DNA from: Sphingopyxis sp.
GTDB taxonomy: Bacteria; Pseudomonadota; Alphaproteobacteria; Sphingomonadales; Sphingomonadaceae
Length of the DNA: 64,000 nucleotides
Direction: 5' to 3'
Assembly: GCF_025869345.1 (NCBI RefSeq)
Contig: NZ_JAOZVW010000152.1
Coordinates: forward strand, 49,945 to 113,944
The notes beneath the pieces were generated by a model, which did not search any database, was not told the DNA's origin, and was given only the letters and a program-made list of their open reading frames with translations. Positions within the stretch are counted from its first letter, which is position 1, and each line of letters opens with the position of its first letter. A program made the position numbers and the translations under genes. Positions 12,495-19,898 of this stretch are shown here, piece by piece.

Positions 12495-13184
12495 TCAATC
12501 TGGATCGGCGGTCGCAACCCAGCCCCGGAAGGAAAATGCGGCGTAAAACAGCGCTACGTCGACAAAGCCAGCCTCCAGCAACAAATCTACCTCCTCGGCT
12601 GGCGTGAGCAGCGGCAGGCGTTCAGCCATCATGCGGCCGGTAGCGGCAGCCTTCTCCCAGTCGATCCCGCTGTGGTCGCCAAACGCGACGGAGCGAGTCA
12701 TCCAACGGGCGGGATCGGGACCGGGCGCCGAATGGCCAGCGATCACGAGGCGTCCCCCGGGCTTGAGGCGACGGCGGATCTCCCGAAGGGTATGCAAACG
12801 TGTATCCCGATCGATGTGGTGCAGGGTCAGGATACACGTCGCGCCGTCGAAAGGACCGTCTGGCGCCTGATCGACTGTCCCTTCGATCAATGTCACGCGC
12901 TCGGCTGCCGAGGCCAACGTACCGGAAGCGAGGTCGAGCATCGCCGCGGAAGGATCGACACCGGTGAAGCGCCAACCGGGCTGCGCCTCCGCCAGCGCCA
13001 GCGTTTCCATACCGCCGCCAGCACCGACGACCAGAATCTGCGCTGGTCCCACGGCTTGCTCCGCCAGCAACAGCATTGTCATGCGATGGAGATCGGAAAG
13101 GCCGGGAACTTTGCGCGGCGTTTCCTGTGTGTAGGATGCGATGGCGGTGGCGTCCGCGAACGGCGAAGGTTTGTCAGGTGTCAT
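12495..13184 (-). CDS. Class I SAM-dependent methyltransferase
   Basis: A 229-residue cytosolic protein with the SAM-binding motif I at residues about 51-57 (VVGAGGG), the acidic residue in GVDPSAAML and motif IV-like CILTLHHIDRDTRLHTL, followed by IRRRLKPGGRLVIAGH. This is the Methyltransf_11/25 type that acts on small molecules. GGAG lies seven bases before the ATG. It overlaps the upstream flavoprotein gene by 4 bases (ATGA), so the two form an operon. The substrate is unknown. The pairing with a thioredoxin-reductase-like protein under an Rrf2-type regulator suggests a role in handling a redox-active or toxic compound, which is speculation. Confidence 0.85.
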   Translation of the reverse strand: MTPDKPSPFADATAIASYTQETPRKVPGLSDLHRMTMLLLAEQAVGPAQILVVGAGGGMETLALAEAQPGWRFTGVDPSAAMLDLASGTLASAAERVTLIEGTVDQAPDGPFDGATCILTLHHIDRDTRLHTLREIRRRLKPGGRLVIAGHSAPGPDPARWMTRSVAFGDHSGIDWEKAAATGRMMAERLPLLTPAEEVDLLLEAGFVDVALFYAAFSFRGWVATADPD

Positions 13185-14083
13185 GTAGGTGCTCCAAAAA
13201 TCAGTAAACGGTGGATGGCGAGGGCGGCCATGACGCCGTCCGCGCAGGCGAAGGAGACCGTATGGCCTGTGCGGGTGATGTCGCCTGCGGCATAAACGCC
13301 GCCGATGTCAGTCGCCTTCATCTCGTCCACGGTAAGGGTTGGGCCGAGCATTCCGTCCTCGATCGCGCAGCCCAGACGCTCGGCGAGGTCGCTGCTGAAC
13401 CGATAAGGTGGTCCGATATAGAGCGCGTCGAGCGGCTGCTCGCGACCGCCGGCCAACTGGATCGCAGACAGATGCACGCCTTCGCCGACCAGTCCCCGGA
13501 CGAGTGCGGGTTCAATCGCCACGCCGCGGCGCTCGAGTTGGGCCGTGGTCTCGGGATCGATCGTTCCCCCGTTCAGAAAGAAGGTCGTGGGTCCCCATTG
13601 GGGGATCAGCATCGCCTGGTGCACCGACATGGGCGACAAATTGAGCACCCCCAGGCGCCGGTCGCTGAATTCATAGCCATGGCAATAAGGACAGTGGATT
13701 ACCGAACGTCCCCACCGCTCGGCGAGTCCCGGCAGATCGGGCAGTATATCGATGATGCCGAAGGCCAGCAGAATCGCTGTCCCCCTCACTACATTGCTGT
13801 TTGCCAGGGCAACGGCAAACGCCTCGCGGTCGCGCGCGGCATCGACCGCCTGCGTCTCTACGAAGTGCACCGTCGGATAAGCGGCGACCTGCGCGCGCAT
13901 GGTTGCGAGCATTGCCTGAGGATCGTTGCCGTCCTGCGCGAACTGGCCATGCGAGGCGTCGGCAAAGCGGTTACGTGGCATGCGCGTGTCGAGCACGCAA
14001 ACCGACCGCCGCGCTCGGCCAAGGTACAGCGCGGCGGACAATCCGGCGAAGCTGCCGCCGACGATGATTGCATCATATTGCAC
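13181..14083 (-). CDS. Thioredoxin-reductase-like FAD/NAD(P) oxidoreductase
   Basis: The GTG at 14083 is preferred over the upstream ATG at 14110 because GGGAG lies six bases before it and the FAD-binding strand begins at once (YDAIIVGGSFAGLSAALYLG). That gives 300 residues. A redox CxxC (CPYCHGYE) is at about residues 131-134, and the C-terminal FAD contact GGVYAAGDITRTGH is intact. The class is the low-molecular-weight thioredoxin reductase fold, but the partner is unknown and it may be a small-molecule oxidase, as with similar proteins in secondary metabolism. It is coupled to a methyltransferase and is divergent from an Rrf2 regulator across a large palindrome. Confidence 0.88.
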   Translation of the reverse strand: MQYDAIIVGGSFAGLSAALYLGRARRSVCVLDTRMPRNRFADASHGQFAQDGNDPQAMLATMRAQVAAYPTVHFVETQAVDAARDREAFAVALANSNVVRGTAILLAFGIIDILPDLPGLAERWGRSVIHCPYCHGYEFSDRRLGVLNLSPMSVHQAMLIPQWGPTTFFLNGGTIDPETTAQLERRGVAIEPALVRGLVGEGVHLSAIQLAGGREQPLDALYIGPPYRFSSDLAERLGCAIEDGMLGPTLTVDEMKATDIGGVYAAGDITRTGHTVSFACADGVMAALAIHRLLIFGAPT

Positions 14084-14110
14084 TGCATTCTCCCGCCCTG
14101 CGCCGATCAT

Positions 14111-14144
14111 GTATCATCATAAGATACGTATCTTGTAATGATAC
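14111..14144. promoter_or_regulatory. 34-bp nested inverted repeat, probable Rrf2 operator
   Basis: The outer arms GTATCAT (14111-14117) and ATGATAC (14138-14144) and the inner palindrome AAGATACGTATCTT (14121-14134) share one centre, with 3-base spacers on both sides. It sits between divergent genes, 27 bases from the flavoprotein start and 44 from the Rrf2 start. Rrf2 family regulators usually bind such palindromes next to their own gene. Confidence 0.7.
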
Positions 14145-14188
14145 GTCAACTGGGGTAATGCTCGCCCAGCTTCTCGCAGGTCCCTTCA

Positions 14189-14632
14189 ATGAACAAAGAT
14201 ACCCGCCTCTCCGACGTTCTCCATGTCCTACTGCACATGGATCGGGTCGATACGCCGCTCACATCCGAGGTGCTTGCGCGCAGCATGGGGACCAATCCGG
14301 CCGTCTTCCGCCGTACCATGGCGGGGCTGCGCGAGGCGGGCCTCGTCAGGTCAGAGAAGGGGCACGGCGGGGGGTGGCGCCTGTCCCGTCCATTAAGAAC
14401 GATTACGCTGCTGACCGTCTATCAGGCGCTCGATTGCCCAAACCTGTTTTCCATTGGGAATCGCAGCCGGCATTCCGACTGCCTGGTCGAGAAGAATGTG
14501 AATGCCGTGGTGGAGGACACCATGGCCGAGGCGACGGCGTTGTTTGTGAGACGGTTTGGCGAGATCACGCTCGATCAAATTGCTCCGTCCGATCAGGTGC
14601 CGGTTCAAGTGCATGCTAAAGGTCGACATTGA
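14189..14632 (+). CDS. Rrf2 family transcriptional regulator
   Basis: A 147-residue winged-helix protein. DTPLTSEVLARSMGTNPAVFRR and REAGLVRSEKGHGGGWRLSRP are typical Rrf2 helix-turn-helix and wing sequences. Two cysteines lie in the effector region (Cys83 in DCPNLF, Cys98 in SDCLVEK), but not the three-Cys Fe-S pattern of IscR or NsrR. A thiol switch, as proposed for YwnA-like members, is more likely. It faces the flavoprotein/methyltransferase operon across a 34-bp palindrome, so repression of that operon and of itself is the obvious model. Confidence 0.88.
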   Translation: MNKDTRLSDVLHVLLHMDRVDTPLTSEVLARSMGTNPAVFRRTMAGLREAGLVRSEKGHGGGWRLSRPLRTITLLTVYQALDCPNLFSIGNRSRHSDCLVEKNVNAVVEDTMAEATALFVRRFGEITLDQIAPSDQVPVQVHAKGRH

Positions 14633-14684
14633 GACCGCGGCGGCCTGAAGGCTTGAGTCCGAAACATGTGCGACAACCGAACAG

Positions 14685-15500
14685 TCATCTGAATGCGAAG
14701 CCTTCGGCCGACAAGCGAACCTGTCTGTAGTCGATGCCGATGCGTTTACCCAGTTTCGCAACCCCGCTGCTGAGGACCGCGCGCTCGCGCGTGTCGGCAT
14801 TCTCCCACGCCGAGACGAGCAGCGCGGTGAACAATGCGAAGCTCTGTGCTTCTTCCTGCTTCAGCGTGTTGCTGCGCCCCGCCATCCGTCCGGGATCCTG
14901 GTGCTCCATGAGGTCGTCTCGAACGGTGCGGAAGGTGATCTTGGGATAACGGGTTGTGACGCCGCCGTTTGCGATCGACCAGCTATGCATCAGGAAGGCC
15001 GTGTTCACATCGAACAGATTACGATCCGAATACCCCATCGTGGTTAGCCAGCGCCCGTAGTCGCCCTGCAACTGCCCTTGCTGGAGCTGGCGGCGGATCG
15101 CATCTTCGCTGTTACCCAGTTCGGCTGCAAGAAGGCGTGTGAAAGCCGATCCGGGCGGGCTGTCTGCGGCCAGGGCGCGCAGGAGCACAGGGGCCGACGC
15201 GGGCCGCCGACCGGCAAGATAGCTGGCGAATGCGCTGTCGACCTTCGTTCTGACGGCGGCCGACGGCGTGTAGGTCGCCTGTCTGGCCAGAATCGCCTGC
15301 GGATCAGGCTTCCGGTTCGTCTTGCTATCGGCTGTGTCGCCACTATCCCGGCCCCGCCGCTGCATGAGGTCACCCATGACCCATGCGCTGGTATAGTCGG
15401 GCAGGTTGTTGATCATGTCCTGGGCGGACGCAGGCGCGGGCATCGTGAGCGTGGGAAGGGCTGCGATGCCGATGGCGAAAGACAATATGGGACGGATCAT
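14685..15500 (-). CDS. DUF6683 family exported protein
   Basis: The ATG at 15500 is chosen over the longer frame (to 15683) because AGGAG lies eight bases upstream and a clear signal peptide follows (RPILSFAIGIAALPTLTM, ending APASAQ). The mature protein is about 243 residues, all alpha in appearance, with DSAFASYLAGRR, the middle TAFLMHSWSIANGG and LLVSAWENADTRERAV. This fits DUF6683, a periplasmic family of unknown role. The leader contains a perfect 7-bp inverted repeat (15526-15532 with 15542-15548). It points toward the Rrf2 gene's end and is not obviously in an operon. Confidence 0.65.
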   Translation of the reverse strand: MIRPILSFAIGIAALPTLTMPAPASAQDMINNLPDYTSAWVMGDLMQRRGRDSGDTADSKTNRKPDPQAILARQATYTPSAAVRTKVDSAFASYLAGRRPASAPVLLRALAADSPPGSAFTRLLAAELGNSEDAIRRQLQQGQLQGDYGRWLTTMGYSDRNLFDVNTAFLMHSWSIANGGVTTRYPKITFRTVRDDLMEHQDPGRMAGRSNTLKQEEAQSFALFTALLVSAWENADTRERAVLSSGVAKLGKRIGIDYRQVRLSAEGFAFR

Positions 15501-15877
15501 GATCCGGACTCCTCTGGACGAATCCGTTCGCGGGAAGTTCTCGCGAACGAGTAAGATTGGGTAGCGCTGGGCGGGAATAGTGCCCCGCGCCGATCTGTTG
15601 GTCCAGGTGTCGAATTTTGGACCTGATCGGGCATTTGGGTTTATGAGGGGGCGAGCTGGGCCTGCCCCGCACAAGCAGGCCACGATCTCCTTGTTTTGGC
15701 GAGCGGCGGGGCGCCAACTATGGTACGCATCAGCGGCTCTGGTGAAACCTCTCTTCGTGTAGCTCGCAACCTATTCATCCAGATCTGCCGCAGCTGTGGA
15801 ACCTGCATGTAGCAGTCATAGCTTTCCGCCTCCTCGAAACCTGCCACTCCGCGAACGGCCAGATTGTTCGAGTTCGG
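15501..15877. other. Intergenic region at the cargo/relaxase junction
   Basis: 377 bases between the DUF6683 start and the relaxase stop. It contains the DUF6683 leader with a 7-bp inverted repeat. A short leftward frame (15641-15847) resembles no family I know. This is where the cargo block meets the transfer backbone. I see no insertion-sequence ends or direct repeats here. Confidence 0.35.
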
Positions 15878-17842
15878 TCACGAAATATTCGGCCCGCTGC
15901 GTTGCCGACCGAAAGTCCAGCTAACTCCACCCTCGCGCATGATGCCCGATACGCTCTTGCCGATATGGCGCTCCATCACCGGGCGCCACGGAACCAGCGT
16001 GAAGTCGCGCGATCGCTCGACCAGCGCATGACGTCCGCTCGCCATATCGACACCGCGAACCAGCCGGCCCTGAATCGGCTCTTGCGGCTTCGCTTCCACG
16101 AACGGCTTTCCGACCTCGCCCGATAGCTGGTCGGCAACCCGCAGCAGCTCGCGGCGCTGCAGGGACGCAAGCATATGACGCCGATAGACGGTGCGCCCAT
16201 CCTGTTCTTCCCCAAGCTGCTCGGCAACCAACCATTGCCGCCGCAAGGTCTGCGCGGCGCGAACCTCGCGCCCGAAGCCCGCATCGCGAAGCGGCGTCGG
16301 ACGATCGGCGACTAACTCCCGGTCCAGCCAGGTTGCGGCCTCAGCCCCCGGCAGATTGTCGAGCGGCACGGCCGAAAGGGTTTCGATGGTGACGGGACGG
16401 TCGCGGATCTGACGCGCCGCGAACTTTTCCACCTTGTCCAAATGGTCCGGCGTGATGATCCAGCTTCCATCGGGCTCGCGTTCGACACTGCCCGTCGAAC
16501 GCCTCATGGCTTCGAGCCTGCGGACATGGGTTTCGGCGAAACGCTCGGTGGCGGTCGGATCGTGCCGCAAATGCGCGTCGATCGTATAGCGTCCGCCGTT
16601 GGCGGTCGCGACCTCGACAATCATGCGATCGACGGGACGAACGCCGTCGCCGCGAGGGGCGATCTGGACGATGGCCTGGTCGGGGATCGGCTCGACCACT
16701 TCGCCCTTGCCGATTTCGGCATAATGGGTGCGTCCGTCGATGCCGTCGATCAACAGATAATGGCGGTCATGATGTTCGTCGGCGAGGCCACGCATGATGA
16801 CGCGGCCGACGATCGGCGCCGCTCCTGCGATAGTGGGATCATAGATGACGCGATCGGCAGCCGCGCGTTCAAGATTCCGCGCCGTCAATTCGCGCTGCAT
16901 GGTGCGGATGACATCGCCGCGCTCGCCAATCCGGCGCAGCGTGTTCGCGAGGTCGGGCTCGAGTTGCCAGCCTTCACCGCCGAGATGGGTCGCCAAATTC
17001 ATGCGGGCGAGTTTCTGCAAGCGGCCGATACGAAGCGATTGCTGGAAGGGGTCCTGGTCGCTCGCGCTGACCAGCCGCGCCGCGTCCATGTCACGGATCA
17101 ATCGCCGGTCGATCGCAGTCAGCCGTTCGGCGTTCACATCGCTGCGTAGCCGCTCCTCGATCTCCAGATCGGTGCGCGGCCCAAGATCGAGGTTTACAAT
17201 GTCGATGGCGCGTTCGCGAAACCCATGCGAAATATATTCGCGCGCGATGATGAGGTCATCGCCGCGATCAGTCTTGCCGCGCAGCACGACATGGGTGTGG
17301 GGGTGGCCGGTGTTGAAATGATCGACCGCCACCCAGTCGAGTTTCGTTTCCAGATCCTGCTCCATCTGTGTCATCAAGCGGCGAACGAAAGGCTTGAGGT
17401 CGGGATATTGGTCGCCGTCCTCGGCCGACACGATGAAACGGAATTGATGCCGGTCGCCGCCCGACCTTTCGAGAAACGCCTTTCCGTCGGCCGTGTCCCT
17501 GTCGGCCGAATAAAGCTCGCCGGGCTGGCCCTCGCGGGTCACGCCGTCGCGTTGGATATAGCTGAGGTGGGCGCGGGCGCCGCCGACGCCCTTTCCAGCG
17601 AGCTTCACAGGGCGCATCTTGACGATGACGCGACGTGACCGGAAGCCGCCAAACCGATCGCGCGATCGCAGCACGCGCGCGACGCTGGCACCGCGGCCGA
17701 TCCGGCTGCCGTCGAAGCGACCGCGCTTGCCGGTTTTCATCCCGGCGCGCTTTGCCGCCTTCACAACCTTGTTCAGATATGGGGTTTCTTTACCGCGGCC
17801 GCGCATCCGGCCGAGGTGCGGTTCAAATTCATCGTCGCGCAT
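15878..17842 (-). CDS. VirD2-type relaxase with DUF3363 domain
   Basis: The relaxase nicks oriT and stays bound to the 5' end of the transferred strand. The 654-residue product starts at 17842, with AAGGAC upstream. The metal-binding histidines are at residues 180, 182 and 184 (HPHTHVVLRG). Upstream lies the HLSYIQRDG block, whose Tyr95 is a candidate nucleophile. The C-terminal half is the DUF3363 region found in this relaxase family of alphaproteobacterial ICEs, ending in the usual GGVSWTFGRQRS tail. The gene is intact. In related elements traG follows directly; here unrelated cargo does. Confidence 0.92.
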   Translation of the reverse strand: MRDDEFEPHLGRMRGRGKETPYLNKVVKAAKRAGMKTGKRGRFDGSRIGRGASVARVLRSRDRFGGFRSRRVIVKMRPVKLAGKGVGGARAHLSYIQRDGVTREGQPGELYSADRDTADGKAFLERSGGDRHQFRFIVSAEDGDQYPDLKPFVRRLMTQMEQDLETKLDWVAVDHFNTGHPHTHVVLRGKTDRGDDLIIAREYISHGFRERAIDIVNLDLGPRTDLEIEERLRSDVNAERLTAIDRRLIRDMDAARLVSASDQDPFQQSLRIGRLQKLARMNLATHLGGEGWQLEPDLANTLRRIGERGDVIRTMQRELTARNLERAAADRVIYDPTIAGAAPIVGRVIMRGLADEHHDRHYLLIDGIDGRTHYAEIGKGEVVEPIPDQAIVQIAPRGDGVRPVDRMIVEVATANGGRYTIDAHLRHDPTATERFAETHVRRLEAMRRSTGSVEREPDGSWIITPDHLDKVEKFAARQIRDRPVTIETLSAVPLDNLPGAEAATWLDRELVADRPTPLRDAGFGREVRAAQTLRRQWLVAEQLGEEQDGRTVYRRHMLASLQRRELLRVADQLSGEVGKPFVEAKPQEPIQGRLVRGVDMASGRHALVERSRDFTLVPWRPVMERHIGKSVSGIMREGGVSWTFGRQRSGPNIS

Positions 17843-17877
17843 ATGGCGTCCTTCCGGTCTGGAATGACGCTCCCCAC

Positions 17878-17945
17878 CGCGAAAGTGGCGCTTTCGCGCG
17901 CCAAGGCAAGGAGTCTCACGATTTTCCGCTGAAAGCCGCAGAAAA
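17878..17945. other. Candidate oriT: paired inverted repeats upstream of relaxase
   Basis: A perfect 8-bp inverted repeat (CGCGAAAG at 17878-17885 with CTTTCGCG at 17891-17898) and a second with one mismatch (TTTTCCGC at 17922-17929 with GCAGAAAA at 17938-17945) lie 36-103 bases upstream of the relaxase start. oriT sites of VirD2-type relaxases commonly lie beside the relaxase gene and contain inverted repeats. No nick site is recognisable, so this could also be the relaxase promoter/operator. Confidence 0.35.
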
Positions 17946-18168
17946 GCGCGAGTTATTCTACCCTGTCTCGCGGCGCGATTGCGGGTCTCGCGGCCGTTCA
18001 GAAAAAACGATGTGCAGACAAAGGCTTAATGGTGGGTCGCGGGAGTGCGAGACACTATTTCTATCTTGCCGTGCGCCGATCCTCTCCCTCCACCCGTCGT
18101 TCCCGTCATCCCTGCGATCAAAAAGGGGGGGAGCGACGCCCGCCGGCGCTGCTCCCGAAAACTACCAA

Positions 18169-18333
18169 TCACCTGTGCCGGCTCGCCTGTTCGACTTGAT
18201 GCTGCTCCCGCTCGCGCCGCTTTCCTTGCCTTTCGGCGGCGCGCAATTCGGCTTCGATTTGGCGCCGTTCGGCTGCGTCATCGCACCATGAAAGCTCCGC
18301 GCGCAGCTCCTCTATTTGCTGTTCGATCGACAT
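18169..18333 (-). CDS. Small coiled-coil protein (54 aa)
   Basis: An ATG at 18333 preceded by a strong GAGGAG seven bases upstream opens a 54-residue frame ending at a TGA at 18169. It starts MSIEQQIEELRAELSW and continues as an almost unbroken charged helix (DDAAERRQIEAELRAAERQ and GKRRERE) with heptad-like Leu/Ile/Ala spacing. The Cys/Trp pair near residue 16 is the only break. It lies between DUF736 and the relaxase and points the same way. Small helical proteins at this position could be relaxosome accessories, but I know no named family. The strong ribosome-binding site is the main support. Confidence 0.6.
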   Translation of the reverse strand: MSIEQQIEELRAELSWCDDAAERRQIEAELRAAERQGKRREREQHQVEQASRHR

Positions 18334-18618
18334 GTTTCATCTCCTCATCTTGCGAAAGATGAGGCCTCGCCCGGCGGCGGGCGGGCTGGGTCCAGGACCG
18401 CGAAGCGGCCGCGAAGCGGGCGATGGGGGTGCCGATTTTGTTGGCGGCGGAGTGGAGCGAAGCGCAGCGGAGACGGCGGCAAAATTGGGGGCACCGTCGA
18501 TCCTTGACGCAGCCCGTTCGCCGCCGGATGCTGGATCCGACTGAGCGGATCTCCACCCTCCCGGATGGCTCCCGGCGATGATTTTGTTCCCGAGACCGCG
18601 TGGAAAAGGCAAAGAATA
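18334..18618. other. Non-coding spacer with imperfect stem
   Basis: Between DUF736 and the small coiled-coil gene. An imperfect inverted repeat pairs GGTGCC-ATTTTG (18428-18440) with CAAAAT-GGCACC (18480-18495) around a GC-rich interior. No coding frame is convincing. Purine-rich GCGAAGCGG-like words recur here and again at 19060-19125. Confidence 0.4.
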
Positions 18619-18646
18619 GCCCCGCGCCGGATGACCGGCGCGGGGC
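18619..18646 (-). terminator. Hairpin terminator after DUF736
   Basis: A perfect 12-bp stem (GCCCCGCGCCGG with CCGGCGCGGGGC) and a 4-base loop, 13 bases beyond the DUF736 stop. The tail on the leftward strand is only moderately T-rich (TATTCTTTG), so it is a weak intrinsic terminator or an mRNA-stabilising hairpin. Confidence 0.65.
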
Positions 18647-18659
18647 GGCTCGGCTCGGC

Positions 18660-18980
18660 TCAGTCGCCGGGGTTCCAGATGATGGCGAAAGCGTCGTCAT
18701 CATCCTGCCCGGCAGCACGCCCGAGGTTGGCGTAGAGAGTGCGGCCGCCGAGTTCGGGGGCCGACATGGCGAGCCGGATATATTCGCGGCAGCTCACCTC
18801 GCCGGTGCGAACCCAGCCACCGCCGAGCTCGACGCCGCTCGACAGGATGCGGTAATCGGGCTGGTCGCCGGTCTTGCCGCGGTTGGGAAGAATGACGATC
18901 TCGGCGTTGACCGAAAGCGTCTTCAACGCGCCCCGGAACGATCCGTCGTCCTGGCGCTGCACATGGCCGATTGCAGGCAT
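18660..18980 (-). CDS. DUF736 family protein
   Basis: A 106-residue protein from the ATG at 18980, with an upstream AGGAG; six extra N-terminal codons are possible. Conserved DUF736 segments are present: MPAIGHVQRQDDGSFRGALK, then NRGKTGDQPDYRI and the C-terminal LYANLGRAAGQDDDDAFAI. DUF736 genes are found almost exclusively in alphaproteobacterial ICEs and plasmids near relaxase and ParB genes. Function is unknown. A strong hairpin follows it. It is useful as a marker that this is an ICE backbone. Confidence 0.92.
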   Translation of the reverse strand: MPAIGHVQRQDDGSFRGALKTLSVNAEIVILPNRGKTGDQPDYRILSSGVELGGGWVRTGEVSCREYIRLAMSAPELGGRTLYANLGRAAGQDDDDAFAIIWNPGD

Positions 18981-19339
18981 TTCCTTACTCCTTCTCAAGC
19001 TCGCCCGACCCGGTGCCGGGCGATGGGCGGACCGAAGGGACGGCCGCGCGCGCCGCGAACCGCAGGCCGCAGCGAAGCGGAGGACCGGAGACGCGGGGCT
19101 GATTTGAAGCGAAGCGGCCGCGAGGAGCGCCGCCTTGGCGGCGCGGGGAAATCAGGTCCGCGCGATGGTTTCGCGGCGCGCGCGGTCGTTCCAGGTCTGC
19201 GCCCAAGAGCCGGCACCGGGCCGGAGCAGCCGGCGAAGAAGCCATGCCCGCGATGGCGGGCGAGTGCGTCTGGCGACACGGCTTCGGCATCGCATCCCGG
19301 CTTTCGCGCGCGGCGAGCCGCGCCTACAGGGCCGACGCA
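18981..19339. other. Structured intergenic region with long inverted repeat
   Basis: 359 bases between divergent genes. A long imperfect inverted repeat pairs 19092-19105 with 19149-19162 (12 of 14 positions; cores CTGATTT and AAATCAG). It encloses a perfect 8-bp hairpin, GCGCCGCC-TT-GGCGGCGC, at 19127-19144. The region is very GC-rich and contains no credible gene. It probably holds the DUF736 promoter. A role as replication origin, centromere-like ParB site or oriT is possible but unproven. Confidence 0.45.
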
Positions 19340-19567
19340 ATGACGGGCGGAACAACGATAGCGGGGCAGATCGAACGGCTGATCGTGCGGCTGGACGGCG
19401 CAGGGGTGTGCGAAGGCTGCGTGACCGATCGGCTGGGCCTGTCGATTCCGGCGCAGGCCGATGTCGTCACCCGCGCGCTCGGCGGAACGCGCGGTTTCGA
19501 ACGCACACGCGATATCTGCACTTTATGCGGGAACGGCCGGACGGTGACCCGCCATCGCGCCAAATAG
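19340..19567 (+). CDS. Small protein with two CxxC pairs, probable zinc binder
   Basis: A 75-residue frame starting at the ATG at 19340. It begins with a helix (IAGQIERLIVRLDG), then CEGC, then DRLGLSIPAQADVVTRAL, a helix-turn-helix-like stretch, and ends FERTRDICTLCGNGRTVTRHR. The two CxxC pairs about 40 residues apart would complete a zinc site, and the arrangement suggests a small DNA-binding protein. No clear Shine-Dalgarno is seen. It runs opposite to its neighbours. I do not recognise a named family. The domain logic supports it being real. Confidence 0.55.
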   Translation: MTGGTTIAGQIERLIVRLDGAGVCEGCVTDRLGLSIPAQADVVTRALGGTRGFERTRDICTLCGNGRTVTRHRAK

Positions 19568-19596
19568 GCGTCAGACGAGGCATCTTGGGCGCCCAG

Positions 19597-19630
19597 AAAA
19601 AAGCCGCGCGGCAGCGGAGCGCCGCGCGGC
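19597..19630 (-). terminator. Intrinsic terminator for the ParB/small-gene operon
   Basis: On the leftward strand, GCCGCGCGGC (19630-19621), an 8-base loop and GCCGCGCGGC (19612-19603) are followed by six Ts (19602-19597). Each arm is also self-complementary. It lies 24 bases beyond the stop of the 62-residue gene and ends the leftward run from ArdC through ParB. Confidence 0.8.
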
Positions 19631-19654
19631 ATAAATTGAAGTTAAGCCGCCGCG

Positions 19655-19843
19655 CTAGCGGATCGGAACCGACCGCCAGACGACAAGATATTGGGTGATC
19701 CGGCATGGCCTGTTCAGCCGCGCCGCCTTTTCCCGCGCGCGGTCGAACGAGCGATAGATGCCGTAAGGCGACCAGTCTGTGCCGCGCAGTTCAAGATGTG
19801 GATATTGCTGTTCCAGCACATAATGCGGACGCTCGGGAGCCAT
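19655..19843 (-). CDS. Small conserved-looking hypothetical protein (62 aa)
   Basis: The ATG at 19843 is preceded by GGAGG with five bases between; a longer upstream frame overlaps parB and is rejected. The product MAPERPHYVLEQQYPHLELR continues with WSPYGIYRSFDRAREKAARL and ends RITQYLVVWRSVPIR. It is a compact alpha/beta sequence with the feel of a single small domain. It follows parB by 55 bases in the same direction and is ended by a strong terminator, so it belongs to that operon. I know no function. Such small genes are usual next to ParB and DUF2958 in these elements. Confidence 0.6.
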   Translation of the reverse strand: MAPERPHYVLEQQYPHLELRGTDWSPYGIYRSFDRAREKAARLNRPCRITQYLVVWRSVPIR

Positions 19844-19898
19844 GATGCCCTCCATTAGAAAGGAAAGGATGGCGGACGTGCCGCCATCCTTATGAGGG

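Noticed and set aside
15641..15847. 68-codon leftward frame next to the relaxase gene
   Set aside because: Considered as a possible transposase remnant because of its junction position, but no motif supports this.
15878..17842. Reading the relaxase as an intact operon with traG
   Set aside because: traG is 14 kb away with divergent and unrelated operons in between, so they cannot be co-transcribed here.
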